Source: Maribacter sp. 4G9 (GTDB lineage Bacteria; Bacteroidota; Bacteroidia; Flavobacteriales; Flavobacteriaceae). Taken from it: a stretch of DNA of 64,000 nt. The stretch's first letter is position 1, and the number at the start of each line of letters is the position of its first letter. Under the pieces are notes generated by a model. The model saw only the letters and a list, made by a program, of their open reading frames with translations, was not told the origin of the DNA and did not search any database. The stretch is from assembly GCF_002742265.1 (NCBI RefSeq), contig NZ_MDGL01000032.1:85361-149360 (forward strand). The letters are read 5' to 3'. Below are positions 26,034 through 35,686 of this stretch, piece after piece. The position numbers and the translations under genes were made by a program.

Positions 26034-29000
26034 ATGAAATTCAAAGGCATTAACGAGTACGTTCTAACATTAGTTTTGCTATTGATCGTACTTAATTCAT
26101 GTGAAAAACGAAAAGACCCCCTTATTGAAATCAATCCTAAAAACAGCATTGTCCTAATTGGCAACAATCTAGGGTCGAGAATGCTGAACTATGGAGTTTT
26201 TGAAACCGAAATGCATTTGAAATTTCCAAAGGATTCTTTGTTGATACGTAATATGTGCGACGGTGGGGACACCCCGGGTTTTAGACCGCATTCGTCCAGA
26301 AACTCCCCTTGGGCATTTCCGGGAGCGGAAAGGTTTCAAACGGAATTGGCCCAAAATTCGGGAAGCGAAGGATTCTTTCCTACTCCGGATGAGTGGTTGA
26401 CCCAATTAAAAGCGGATGTAATCATCGGTTTTTTTGGTTACAATGAATCTTTCGAAGGCCCGGAGGGTCTGGAAAATTTCAAGGGAGAGTTGGAGGCTTT
26501 TATTCAACATAGCAAAAATCAGCGCTATAACGGTAAAAATAGTCCAAAACTAGTGCTCGTATCCCCTATTGCCTTTGAAGATCTTTCCAATAAAATGGAC
26601 GTTCCCAATGGCAAAAAGGAGAATGAAAATTTAAAACTGTACACCCAGGCCATAAAAGAAATCAGTTTTAACAACCAAGTACCCTTTATAGATGTTTTTA
26701 CCCCAACCCATAAATGGTTTGAGGATGATGAAGACCATACCATAGATGGTTCCCAATTGAATAAAAAAGGATATGAAAAATTCGCCGCACATCTGGCAGA
26801 AAAAATAACTGGAATCCCAAATATGGATGGTGGGTCCAAACGTATGGCCATCAATAAAATGGTAAACGAAAAAAATTTCTACTGGCACAACGATTATAAA
26901 ATTCCCAATGGGGTGCATGCTTATGGGAGACGTTACGACCCCTTCGGCCCGGACAATTATCCCTATGAAAAAATTAAGGTGAGGGAAATGACGGCCATTC
27001 GGGATACCGCTATTTGGTCTCTCTTACAAAATGAAGATTTTGACATTGCGAAAACGGATGCCAAAACCACAGAGCTACCCGAAGTTGAGACCAATTATAA
27101 TCTTGCGGACGAAGGTGAAATTATAATGTATAAATACGGTGAAGATGCCTTGGAAACCCTCACGGTACCCGATGGGTATAAAGTAGAATTGTTCGCTTCG
27201 GAAAAAGAATTTCCGGATCTGGCAAATCCCGCGCAGATATCATTCGACAACAAAGGAAGGCTTTGGGTAGCCACCCTTCCCTCCTATCCCCACTACCGTG
27301 TTGGGGATGCCAAACCGAATGATAAATTATTAATTCTGGAAGATACCGATAATGATGGCAAAGCCGATAAGCAAACCGTTTTTGCGGACAGCCTTCACCT
27401 TCCCATAGGATTCGAATTTGCCCCAGAGGGCGTATACCTTAGCCAAGGCACCAACCTAAAACTTTTAACGGATACCGACGGGGATGACAAGGTAGATAAA
27501 ATTGAAATCCTGCTAAGTGGTTTTGACGATCACGATACCCACCATGCGATTTCCGCTTTTAGTGCCGATCCATCCGGAGCTTTTTACATGGCAGAAGGCG
27601 TGTTTCTACATACCAACGTGGAGACCTCCTATGGCACTGTGCGAGGAACCAATGGGGGATTTTATCGCTATAATCCACAACGGAAGAAATTGGAACGTAC
27701 CGTACAAGTAAGTATTCCCAATCCTTGGGGCATTGCTTTTGATGAATGGGGACAGGATTTTTTTCTGCATACCTCGGGCCCCACCGTAAATTGGATGATG
27801 CCCAGCACCTTAAAATCAATTTATGGGGTAGCTTCCCCGCTTACCGAAGACCTTATTGAAGAGGCGCACCGAGTTAGGCCAACCTCGGGGTTGGAATTCA
27901 TTTCCAGTAGACATTTTCCGGATGAAGTCCAGGGAGATATGCTCTTGGCCAATTCCATTGGTTTCTTGGGCATGAAACAGCATCAGGTGATGGAAGATGG
28001 CACAGGCTATAAAACAAAACATCGTCTAGACCTCATCAGCAGTACAGATAAAAATTTTAGGCCCGTAGAAATGGAGTTTGCCCCGGATGGTTCCCTATAT
28101 GTTGTGGATTGGCACAATGTGCTCATCGGTCACATGCAACACAATGCTCGCGACCCCTTACGGGACCATGTTCACGGAAGGATTTACCGAATCACCTATC
28201 CCTCCAGACCTTTGGTAGAACCGGCAAAAATTGATGGTGCCACCATTGAGGTGTTATTGGACAACCTAAAACTCCCCGAATACAGAACCAGATACAGGAC
28301 CCGAAGGGAACTTATGGCCAGAAATACCGAAGAAGTTTTGGGAAAACTGCAAACATGGATTTCCAAATTGGATAAAAGTGATAAAAATTATGAACATCAC
28401 AGATTGGAAGCGCTATGGGTAACATGGGGTTTAAACAAGGTGAACAAGAAACTTTTGGAGGAACTTCTCCAATCCCAAGACCATCGGGTTCGGGCCGCCT
28501 CAATGAGAGTATTGAGGTATATGGGGCATCAACTGGAAAATTCCCAAGAACTTTTAAAAATTGCCGCTGCCGATTCTCATGGGAGAGTGCGTTTAGAAGC
28601 CATTACCGCGGCTTCATGGCTACCGGAAAAAGAGGGAATGGAAATTTTGGAGGTTGCCCGCCAACATCCTTTGGACAGATGGATGGAAGATTCCTTTAAA
28701 TTCGCCGAAACAAGGCTTACCGGAAACTTTTTGAACAAAGACGAAGAAGAAAACCTCATCACTACCCTTGAGGGAGATGATTTAAAAGTATTCGCCCAAG
28801 GAAAGAAAATTTATGAGACCGAGGGATACTGCATAACCTGTCACCAAGAAAGCGGTACAGGTCTTCAACAAGCGGGTTATCCCACTTTGGTTAACCAAGA
28901 ATGGGTTACAGGGGATGAAGAGAGGCTTATAAAATTGGTTTTACATGGACTGTACGGACCCATGGACGTTATGGGCAATCATTACGAAGGACAAGTTCCC

Positions 29001-29189
29001 ATGATGCCTTTTAAGGGACTATTGAACGATGAGGAGGTGGCCGCGGTATTGACCTATGTACGAAATGCCTTTGGCAACAAAGCCTCCGTTATAGAACCCG
29101 AGTCGGTTAAAAAAATAAGGGATGCCACTAAGGACCGAAATGGATTTTTTACTCCGGAGGAATTATTGAAAGAACACCCTATGAAATAA
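26034..29189 (+). CDS. PVC-type haem protein: SGNH-like, beta-propeller, HEAT and cytochrome c domains
   Basis: A 1051-residue lipoprotein with lipobox LNSC (Cys23). Domains in order: an SGNH-hydrolase-like domain (about 40-265) in which the block I Ser motif is replaced by IGNNLGSRM; a beta-propeller dehydrogenase-like domain (about 380-725; DGYKVELFASEKEFPDLANP, LWVATLPSY); HEAT-like helices (about 740-915); and a C-terminal cytochrome c with CITCH at 933-937 and a probable Met ligand in MMPF near 991. This architecture is widespread in Planctomycetes and Bacteroidota and is thought to pass electrons from periplasmic sugar oxidation. The ThuA gene follows 18 bp downstream. Substrate and electron acceptor are unknown. 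Confidence 0.88.
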   Translation: MKFKGINEYVLTLVLLLIVLNSCEKRKDPLIEINPKNSIVLIGNNLGSRMLNYGVFETEMHLKFPKDSLLIRNMCDGGDTPGFRPHSSRNSPWAFPGAERFQTELAQNSGSEGFFPTPDEWLTQLKADVIIGFFGYNESFEGPEGLENFKGELEAFIQHSKNQRYNGKNSPKLVLVSPIAFEDLSNKMDVPNGKKENENLKLYTQAIKEISFNNQVPFIDVFTPTHKWFEDDEDHTIDGSQLNKKGYEKFAAHLAEKITGIPNMDGGSKRMAINKMVNEKNFYWHNDYKIPNGVHAYGRRYDPFGPDNYPYEKIKVREMTAIRDTAIWSLLQNEDFDIAKTDAKTTELPEVETNYNLADEGEIIMYKYGEDALETLTVPDGYKVELFASEKEFPDLANPAQISFDNKGRLWVATLPSYPHYRVGDAKPNDKLLILEDTDNDGKADKQTVFADSLHLPIGFEFAPEGVYLSQGTNLKLLTDTDGDDKVDKIEILLSGFDDHDTHHAISAFSADPSGAFYMAEGVFLHTNVETSYGTVRGTNGGFYRYNPQRKKLERTVQVSIPNPWGIAFDEWGQDFFLHTSGPTVNWMMPSTLKSIYGVASPLTEDLIEEAHRVRPTSGLEFISSRHFPDEVQGDMLLANSIGFLGMKQHQVMEDGTGYKTKHRLDLISSTDKNFRPVEMEFAPDGSLYVVDWHNVLIGHMQHNARDPLRDHVHGRIYRITYPSRPLVEPAKIDGATIEVLLDNLKLPEYRTRYRTRRELMARNTEEVLGKLQTWISKLDKSDKNYEHHRLEALWVTWGLNKVNKKLLEELLQSQDHRVRAASMRVLRYMGHQLENSQELLKIAAADSHGRVRLEAITAASWLPEKEGMEILEVARQHPLDRWMEDSFKFAETRLTGNFLNKDEEENLITTLEGDDLKVFAQGKKIYETEGYCITCHQESGTGLQQAGYPTLVNQEWVTGDEERLIKLVLHGLYGPMDVMGNHYEGQVPMMPFKGLLNDEEVAAVLTYVRNAFGNKASVIEPESVKKIRDATKDRNGFFTPEELLKEHPMK

Positions 29190-29207
29190 TTTGTAAAAAA
29201 GACTGGT

Positions 29208-30197
29208 ATGACCAAAATAATCAAATTGAAACACGTTTTGCTATCCGTATTTCTTATGCTTCTTTTTTCCTGCAAGGAAGAAAAAAAGCAACCCGAAACC
29301 ACAGAAACAAAAATTGAAAATCCCCCACATATCGTTTTTGTTACGGGGGATGAAGAATATCGTTCCGAGGAGTCCATGCCCATGCTCGCCTCTATTGCCA
29401 AAAGGGAGTTGAACGCCAAGGTAACCGTTTGCTATGCCTTGGATTCTACGGGTACGATAGACCCGAATAGAGCGGACCATATTTCCAACTTGAATGCGCT
29501 CGAAAATGCTGACTTAATGGTCATTTTCACTCGGTTTCGACAATTGCCGGAAGATGAGCGGAATTACATCTCCTATTATGTGGAATCTGGCAAACCTATT
29601 GTGGGGTTTAGAACGGCCACACATGCCTTCAATTATGAAGACCCTGCTTTGGAATACTGGAACAACGAGTGGCCCACCAAGGTATTCGGCCAACAATGGA
29701 TTACGCACCACGGTCATTTTGATGATGGAAAATTCCCGGTAACCGAAATTACGGCCCTGGACTCCTCAAGCTTAATCCTAAACGGGTTCAAACCTTTTAA
29801 AGCATATTCTTGGCTCTATCATGTAGATGGAGGGGATTGGAGCCTCTATGGGGATTCACAGTCCATTCTCCAAGGACATTCCTTAAAATCCCAACATGAA
29901 ATCGATGGCAACTTGGATAAGTTCCCGCTAACCAACCCAGTAGCTTGGACCAAAAGCTATACCGGAAAAAGTGGGAAAAAAGCCAGGGTATTTTTTACCA
30001 CACTGGGGCACCCGTATGATTTTAAGCTTCCAGAGGTACGGAAAATTGCCATGAACGGAATATTTTGGGCCCTGGGCAAGGAAAATAAAATTCCGGAAAA
30101 TGGTGTGAACGTGACGTTATCAACACCGTTTGAACCCAACAACTCCGGATTCGGAAAGAAATACAAATTGAACAGAAAGCCGCAACCCATTCAATAA
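29208..30197 (+). CDS. ThuA domain lipoprotein
   Basis: The SPII signal ends in lipobox LFSC (Cys22). The remaining ~305 residues match ThuA, a flavodoxin-like or class I glutamine amidotransferase-like fold associated with sugar metabolism: HIVFVTGDEEYRSEESMPML, GKPIVGFRTATHAFNYE and VFFTTLGHPYDFKLPEVRKI. ThuA homologues are linked to trehalose/disaccharide 3-oxidation in Rhizobiaceae. It follows the haem fusion by 18 bp, so both are likely made together. A paralogue lies at 60313. Confidence 0.88.
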   Translation: MTKIIKLKHVLLSVFLMLLFSCKEEKKQPETTETKIENPPHIVFVTGDEEYRSEESMPMLASIAKRELNAKVTVCYALDSTGTIDPNRADHISNLNALENADLMVIFTRFRQLPEDERNYISYYVESGKPIVGFRTATHAFNYEDPALEYWNNEWPTKVFGQQWITHHGHFDDGKFPVTEITALDSSSLILNGFKPFKAYSWLYHVDGGDWSLYGDSQSILQGHSLKSQHEIDGNLDKFPLTNPVAWTKSYTGKSGKKARVFFTTLGHPYDFKLPEVRKIAMNGIFWALGKENKIPENGVNVTLSTPFEPNNSGFGKKYKLNRKPQPIQ

Positions 30198-30315
30198 TAG
30201 CATTGTTTCCCCATTCGATAATAGTAACCCTATGGAATGAAGATTTGCCTTGATGCTTAACTCACGGATAACCTAAATTGCAAGTAAGGATTCCTAAAAG
30301 TATGCTAAGGTGGTG

Positions 30316-30343
30316 TTGACCTATACTAAAAATCCTATTTTTG
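30316..30343 (+). promoter_or_regulatory. Bacteroidota-type promoter of the OstA-like gene
   Basis: TTG at 30316-30318 and TATTTTTG at 30336-30343 are 17 nt apart, a perfect fit to TTG-N17-23-TAnnTTTG. The transcription start is expected near 30349, which excludes the in-frame GTG at 30310 and leaves the GTG at 30355 or the TTG at 30358. Confidence 0.65.
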
Positions 30344-30354
30344 AAAAAAAATTC

Positions 30355-32043
30355 GTGTTGCGCCGTACCTTATTGGGAATCTTGTTCCTTTTTTTAAGCT
30401 TATCCGTTCGTTCGCAGGAAACCCCTGAGGAGCCTAAACAAATCAATATTGTTTATGGTGCCAATTTCACCAAAAACGAAACAGAATATCCTGGTGCTTC
30501 CATTTTTAGCAAGGACGAAAGACAGGTTCAATTTGAACACCAAGGTGCCGACCTATGGTGTGACGTAGCTATTTATTTTCAGCGTGAAAATCGTCTCGAG
30601 GCCATTGGCAATGTGCTTTTAAAGCAAGGGGATTCTGTAGAGATGACCGCCAAAAAGATAAACTACCAGGGGGACGAAAAACTGGCAAAGGCCTGGGGTG
30701 ATGTTGTTCTAAGGAACGCACAAATGACCCTACAAACGGACACCTTACGGTTGGACAGAATCAAACAAGAGGCCTACTATCAGGATTACGGCACCGTAAT
30801 AGATTCCGCCAATACCTTGACAAGCAAAATAGGTAGGTATTTTATGGAGTTAAAGAAGTATCAATTTTTGGACAGTGTCCATATCGATAATCCGGAATAT
30901 ATATTGGATTCAGAACAGCTGGATTACTATACCACTTCAAAAAATGCCTATATGTACGGTCCTTCGACCATAGTTGGTGAAACCTATAAAATCTATTGTG
31001 AAAGAGGATTTTACGATACCAAGGTTGAAAGAGGCTACGGTATCAAGAACACGAAAATCAACTACAACAACCGTATCGTGGAAGGCGATAGTGTGTATTT
31101 CAACAAGGCACGTGAATTTGCATCGGCAACCAATAACATCACCGTTACGGATACCATAAACAATGGGGTCATCCGGGCACATTATGCAGAGGTCCATAAA
31201 GCAAAGGATTCGGTTTTTGCCACAAAAAGAGCAGTCTCGATACTAGTGCAAGAATTGGATTCACTTTATGTTCATGGCGACACATTGATGGTTACCGGGA
31301 AACCTGAGGCACGAATTACACGCGCTTTTAGAAACGCCAAGTTTTTCAAAAAAGACCTTAGTGGTAAGTGTGATTCCATCCATTCCGAGGAGAAAACGGG
31401 TATTACCCAACTAATCAAAAACCCTATATTATGGAATGGTGCCAATCAAATGACGGGCGACAGTATACATTTAATTTCAAACTTGGAAACGGAAAAGCTC
31501 GATTCCCTCAAAGTTCTTGAAAATGCCTTCATCATCTCCTTGGACAGTATCAGTAAAAAAGGATATAATCAAGCAAAGGGTATCAATTTGTACGGTCAAT
31601 TTATTGAAAACGAGTTAAAGATCATTGACCTTGTCCAAAATACTGAAGTAATCTATTACATGTACAACGATGATGATGAGCTCATCGGCATAGATAAAAC
31701 AGTTTGCAGTGCCATTAGAATAACCATGGCCAATAATGATGTGGAGGACCTTACTTTTTTTACAAATCCGGACGGGACTATTTACACGGAAGCAGAACTT
31801 CCGGAAAATAGTAGGATACTACAGGGATTTATTTGGCGAGGGGATGAACGCATCCTTACCAAGGACGATATCTTTGATGAGGACGATAACAATATAGAAT
31901 TGGTCACCATTAGGGGTATCGATAATCCCATAGATATCGATGCGGAGGAAGAGGAACGAAGTCAAAATAACAGTGATCCGGTCAACAATATTCCCAATGC
32001 CAAAGCAACGGACCCAAGGAAAAAAAATTCCACAAGAAAATAA
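30355..32043 (+). CDS. OstA-like protein (LptA-type periplasmic beta-jellyroll)
   Basis: Relative of the LptA/OstA organic-solvent-tolerance proteins that bind lipid A during LPS export. The N-terminus from the GTG at 30355 reads VLRRTLLGILFLFLSLSVRS, a signal peptide. The OstA-type repeats show alternating ~20-residue strands with D/N-turns, for example GQLEAIGNVLL-like segments at EAIGNVLLKQGDSVEMTAKK and AWGDVVLRNAQMTLQTDTL. The acidic, disordered C-terminus (DDNNIELV onward) is not conserved. About 562 residues. The start is not certain because it depends on the promoter position. The aminotransferase gene follows after 15 bp. Confidence 0.8.
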   Translation: MLRRTLLGILFLFLSLSVRSQETPEEPKQINIVYGANFTKNETEYPGASIFSKDERQVQFEHQGADLWCDVAIYFQRENRLEAIGNVLLKQGDSVEMTAKKINYQGDEKLAKAWGDVVLRNAQMTLQTDTLRLDRIKQEAYYQDYGTVIDSANTLTSKIGRYFMELKKYQFLDSVHIDNPEYILDSEQLDYYTTSKNAYMYGPSTIVGETYKIYCERGFYDTKVERGYGIKNTKINYNNRIVEGDSVYFNKAREFASATNNITVTDTINNGVIRAHYAEVHKAKDSVFATKRAVSILVQELDSLYVHGDTLMVTGKPEARITRAFRNAKFFKKDLSGKCDSIHSEEKTGITQLIKNPILWNGANQMTGDSIHLISNLETEKLDSLKVLENAFIISLDSISKKGYNQAKGINLYGQFIENELKIIDLVQNTEVIYYMYNDDDELIGIDKTVCSAIRITMANNDVEDLTFFTNPDGTIYTEAELPENSRILQGFIWRGDERILTKDDIFDEDDNNIELVTIRGIDNPIDIDAEEEERSQNNSDPVNNIPNAKATDPRKKNSTRK

Positions 32044-32058
32044 GCAAATAGCGTTCGG

Positions 32059-33234
32059 ATGAAAGAGGACTTCCTCAAATATCAGGCACAGACGTCCCTA
32101 TATCCATTGGGAATGGAAATCTCACATGCCAAGGGCTGCTATATTTACGATGTCCAAGGAAATGCCCATTTGGATTTTGTTGCAGGAGTATCGGCCTGCA
32201 GCTTAGGACATTGTCATCCAAAGGTAGTTGAGGCCATAAAAAAACAGGCCGATGAATATATGCATGTGATGGTGTATGGCGAATATGCACAATCCCCTGC
32301 TATCGAATACGCCAAACTATTGCAACAAAACCTTCCTGCCAATCTTGAAGTGACTTATTTGGTCAATTCGGGAACTGAGGCCATGGAAGGAGCCCTAAAA
32401 CTGGCCCGAAGATATACGGGCAGATCGCAAATCATAGCGGCACATAACGCCTATCACGGTAACACCATGGGTAGTTTGAGCCTCATGGACTATGAGGAAA
32501 GAAAAGCGCCTTTTAGACCCTTAATCCCAGATGTAAATCACATACGATTTAACCAGGATGAGGATATCAATTTGATTACCGAAAAAACCGCCTGCGTTGT
32601 GCTTGAGACCATACAAGGTGGCGCCGGATTTATAGTGCCAGAAAACGACTACTTAAAAAAAATACGCGACAAATGTAATGAGGTGGGTGCCTTGTTGATC
32701 TTGGATGAAATCCAACCTGGTTTTGGAAGAACGGGAAAACTCTTTGCCTTTGAACATTTTAACTGTGCTCCGGATATACTGGTAATTGGCAAAGGAATGG
32801 CCTCTGGAATGCCCGTAGGTGCCTTTATTGCTGGTCGCACCATTATGGACACTTTAAGTGATGGTCCAAAAATGGGTCATATTACCACTTTTGGGGGCAA
32901 CCCCGTCATCGCCGCCGCTAGCCTTGCAACACTTCAAGTACTCCTGGATACATCCTTGATAGCGGAAACCCTTGAAAAGGAAAAATTGTTCAGGGAAACG
33001 CTTACCCATCCCAAAATAAAGGAAATTAGGGGAAAAGGGCTCATGCTGGCCTTAATCATGGAAACTCCAGAAATAGCGGATAGATTGGTTTTGGAAGCCA
33101 AGGAGAAGAACCTGATTCTGTTTTGGCTACTTTTTGAGAAAAGGGCCGTTCGCATTTCCCCGCCTTTAACCATTTCTAAGGAAGAAATATTAAAAGGTTG
33201 TAGGGTTATTCTTGATATTCTTGACGGAATCTGA
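32059..33234 (+). CDS. Class III (fold type I) PLP aminotransferase
   Basis: A 391-residue cytosolic PLP enzyme of the acetylornithine/4-aminobutyrate aminotransferase group. Motifs are VNSGTEAMEGALKLARRYTG, LILDEIQPGFGRTGKLFAFE, and the PLP-binding lysine in DILVIGKGMASGMPVGAF. The annotation stays at class level because substrate residues are not decisive; ArgD-like or 4-aminobutyrate-like roles are possible. It is transcribed with the OstA-like gene (15-bp gap). A second class III enzyme, RocD, lies at 52183. Confidence 0.88.
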   Translation: MKEDFLKYQAQTSLYPLGMEISHAKGCYIYDVQGNAHLDFVAGVSACSLGHCHPKVVEAIKKQADEYMHVMVYGEYAQSPAIEYAKLLQQNLPANLEVTYLVNSGTEAMEGALKLARRYTGRSQIIAAHNAYHGNTMGSLSLMDYEERKAPFRPLIPDVNHIRFNQDEDINLITEKTACVVLETIQGGAGFIVPENDYLKKIRDKCNEVGALLILDEIQPGFGRTGKLFAFEHFNCAPDILVIGKGMASGMPVGAFIAGRTIMDTLSDGPKMGHITTFGGNPVIAAASLATLQVLLDTSLIAETLEKEKLFRETLTHPKIKEIRGKGLMLALIMETPEIADRLVLEAKEKNLILFWLLFEKRAVRISPPLTISKEEILKGCRVILDILDGI

Positions 33235-33278
33235 CAATAACATGTTAACTAATTTGTTAATAATATAGATGGAATAAA

Positions 33279-33309
33279 TTGAGCTCCGCACCTAAAAAGT
33301 TTAATTTTA
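33279..33309 (+). promoter_or_regulatory. Putative promoter of the TPR gene
   Basis: TTG at 33279-33281 and TAATTTTA at 33302-33309 are separated by 20 nt, the same spacing and same -7 variant as at 19309-19339. The ATG is at 33337. Confidence 0.4.
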
Positions 33310-33336
33310 AATCCATAGTTAAACCAAAACGTTCCT

Positions 33337-34740
33337 ATGGCGTTAGAATCTAACGAAAGACCTGACAAGCCCATTACCAAGTTTGAATCGATGCTCAAGA
33401 CCGATGATGTCTATTTTTTTGACGCTGAGGACTTTGAGGACATAATACATTACTATCTCAACAATGGTAAGATTTCATTGGCTAAAAAAGGGATTAAAAT
33501 AGGTTTGCAACAACACCCGTGTTCCATAGAACTTAAGCTGTTACAGGTGGAGGTGATGGTGTTTGAAAACCATTTGGAGAATGCGGAGAAGTTATTGGAT
33601 GAATTGGAGTTGTTGGATATGAACAACGAAGAAATTTACATCCAAAGGGCCAATATATTTTCCAAAAAGGACAACCACGAAGCAGCAGTTTCCCTACTTC
33701 AAAAAGCACTGGAGTTTACTTCAGATTCTTTTGACATCTATTCCTTGCTGGGTATGGAATATTTGTTCATGGACGATTTTAAATTGGCCAAGGAAAGTTT
33801 TATGAAATGTGTGGAGTTCGATAATGAGGATTATTCTTCCCTTTACAACGTCATTTACTGTTTTGAATTTTTGGAGGACTATGACGGAGCCATATATTAC
33901 CTGAATGAATATCTGGACAAAAACCCATATTGCCAAGTAGCTTGGCACCAATTGGGTAAGCAGTATTATGAGAAACAAATGTACCAAGAAGCCCTAACGG
34001 CATTTGACTTTGCCATTATTTCAGATGATTCCTTCATTGGTGCCTATTTTGAAAAAGGCAAAGTGTTGGAGAAACTGGGAAAATATGCGGAAGCCATAGA
34101 AAATTATGAGACCACCATCACTATAGAGGACCCCACTTCCCATGCCTTTCTTCGCATAGGGAAATGCTACGAAAAGTTGAAAAACAAGGAAATGGCCAAG
34201 TACTATTTCTACCAAACCGTTCATGAGGATCCCTTGCTGGACAAAGGTTGGTTGGCCATTACAAACTTTTACTACAATAATAAGAACTACGAAAAGGCAC
34301 TTTATTATATAAACAAGGCATTGAATATTGATGGGGAAAATCCAATGTATTGGAAAAAATGTGCCAACATCAATTTTGCCTTGGAGAATTTTGACCAAGC
34401 CGATTTTGCCTACAAACAAGTGGTCGATTTAGGAAACTATGAATTGGACACATGGTTAAAGTGGGCCGATGTTGCCCATTTCAATGGCGACACCTTGTCC
34501 GCCCTACAAATTCTCTCACAAGGGCGGGAATTTTATCCAAAAAATCTGAAAATAATCTATAAATCCGTTGGGTTCAATTTGATTCTAAAGGATTTCATCA
34601 ACGCCAGAATTTGTCTTTTGGATGCCTTAAAACTGGATAAAAAACGCAAACAACTTCATCTTTTTAACAAACAATTTCCCCAATACAGCAATTCCGAGTG
34701 GATTAATACTATTTTAGCAAACTACAAAAAAGCTTCTTGA
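33337..34740 (+). CDS. Tetratricopeptide repeat protein
   Basis: A 467-residue cytoplasmic protein without signal peptide, built almost entirely of TPR units. Clear copies include the YFEKGKVLEKLGKYAEAIEN type and the NNKNYEKALYYINKALNIDG type. About ten degenerate repeats run from residue 25 to 440. It is probably a scaffold for protein-protein contacts. It is followed after 19 bp by the tandem DUF368 genes and aroE, all in the same direction, so an operon is likely. Confidence 0.88.
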   Translation: MALESNERPDKPITKFESMLKTDDVYFFDAEDFEDIIHYYLNNGKISLAKKGIKIGLQQHPCSIELKLLQVEVMVFENHLENAEKLLDELELLDMNNEEIYIQRANIFSKKDNHEAAVSLLQKALEFTSDSFDIYSLLGMEYLFMDDFKLAKESFMKCVEFDNEDYSSLYNVIYCFEFLEDYDGAIYYLNEYLDKNPYCQVAWHQLGKQYYEKQMYQEALTAFDFAIISDDSFIGAYFEKGKVLEKLGKYAEAIENYETTITIEDPTSHAFLRIGKCYEKLKNKEMAKYYFYQTVHEDPLLDKGWLAITNFYYNNKNYEKALYYINKALNIDGENPMYWKKCANINFALENFDQADFAYKQVVDLGNYELDTWLKWADVAHFNGDTLSALQILSQGREFYPKNLKIIYKSVGFNLILKDFINARICLLDALKLDKKRKQLHLFNKQFPQYSNSEWINTILANYKKAS

Positions 34741-34759
34741 CGTTTTACTCCAAAGATGT

Positions 34760-35674
34760 ATGGGAAATAGAAATTTTTTAGCGTACGTATTTATCACACT
34801 CAAAGGAATGGCCATGGGTGCCGCTGATGTTGTGCCCGGCGTTTCAGGAGGTACCATTGCGTTTATATCAGGTATTTATGAAGAGCTGATCACAGCCATC
34901 AACAACATCGATCTTGGACTATTAAAAACCTGGAGAGCCAATGGTTTTAAATCCGTTTGGAAGATTGTCAATGGAAATTTTCTACTCGCACTTTTTACCG
35001 GTATTTTTATTAGCCTCTTTTCTTTGGCCACTTTGGTAAGTTGGTTGTTGGATAACCAGCCGGTGTTGCTTTGGTCCTTCTTTTTTGGGTTGGTGTTGGC
35101 CAGTATTTTTTTTGTAGGCAAGGAAATCAAACAATGGAATTTGGGAATTATCTTTTCTTTGATTATGGGAGCCTTGGTGGCCTTTTACATTACCACCCTG
35201 CCACCCAGCGACAATATTGAAAGCCTTCCGTATCTTTTTATTTCAGGGGCATTGGCCGTTTGCGCTATGATATTACCCGGAATCTCCGGGGCTTTTATTC
35301 TGGTGCTTTTAGGGTCGTATAAGACCATATTGGATGCGGTCCACGGTAGGGATTTTGCGGTAATTTTAACGGTTGCCCTAGGTGCTATTTTTGGACTTTT
35401 AAGTTTCGCCCGATTATTAAAATGGATGTTCACCCACTACAAGAACATTACGTTGGCCATACTTACCGGTTTTATTCTTGGTTCGCTCAATAAAATCTGG
35501 CCTTGGAAACGCATCTTGGAAACCAAGGTTTTTGGGGATAAAACGGTGGTAATAGATACGAATACATCTCCCTTGAATTATGATGGAGACCCTCAAATAT
35601 TATATGCCATCATTGCAGCCCTCATAGGATTTTCCCTTATTTTTATCTTGGAAAGAACAGCTTCCAAAAAGTAA
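34760..35674 (+). CDS. DUF368 membrane protein (polyprenyl-phosphate carrier family), copy 1
   Basis: A polytopic inner-membrane protein of 304 residues. The signature repeat occurs twice, as expected for the inverted-repeat fold: GMAMGAADVVPGVSGGTIAF near residue 15, and AVCAMILPGISGAFILVLLG in the second half. DUF368 proteins (PopT type) recycle undecaprenyl phosphate across the membrane, which supports peptidoglycan and O-antigen synthesis. The next gene encodes a paralogue. Confidence 0.88.
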   Translation: MGNRNFLAYVFITLKGMAMGAADVVPGVSGGTIAFISGIYEELITAINNIDLGLLKTWRANGFKSVWKIVNGNFLLALFTGIFISLFSLATLVSWLLDNQPVLLWSFFFGLVLASIFFVGKEIKQWNLGIIFSLIMGALVAFYITTLPPSDNIESLPYLFISGALAVCAMILPGISGAFILVLLGSYKTILDAVHGRDFAVILTVALGAIFGLLSFARLLKWMFTHYKNITLAILTGFILGSLNKIWPWKRILETKVFGDKTVVIDTNTSPLNYDGDPQILYAIIAALIGFSLIFILERTASKK

Positions 35675-35686
35675 GAGAGGTCCCAA

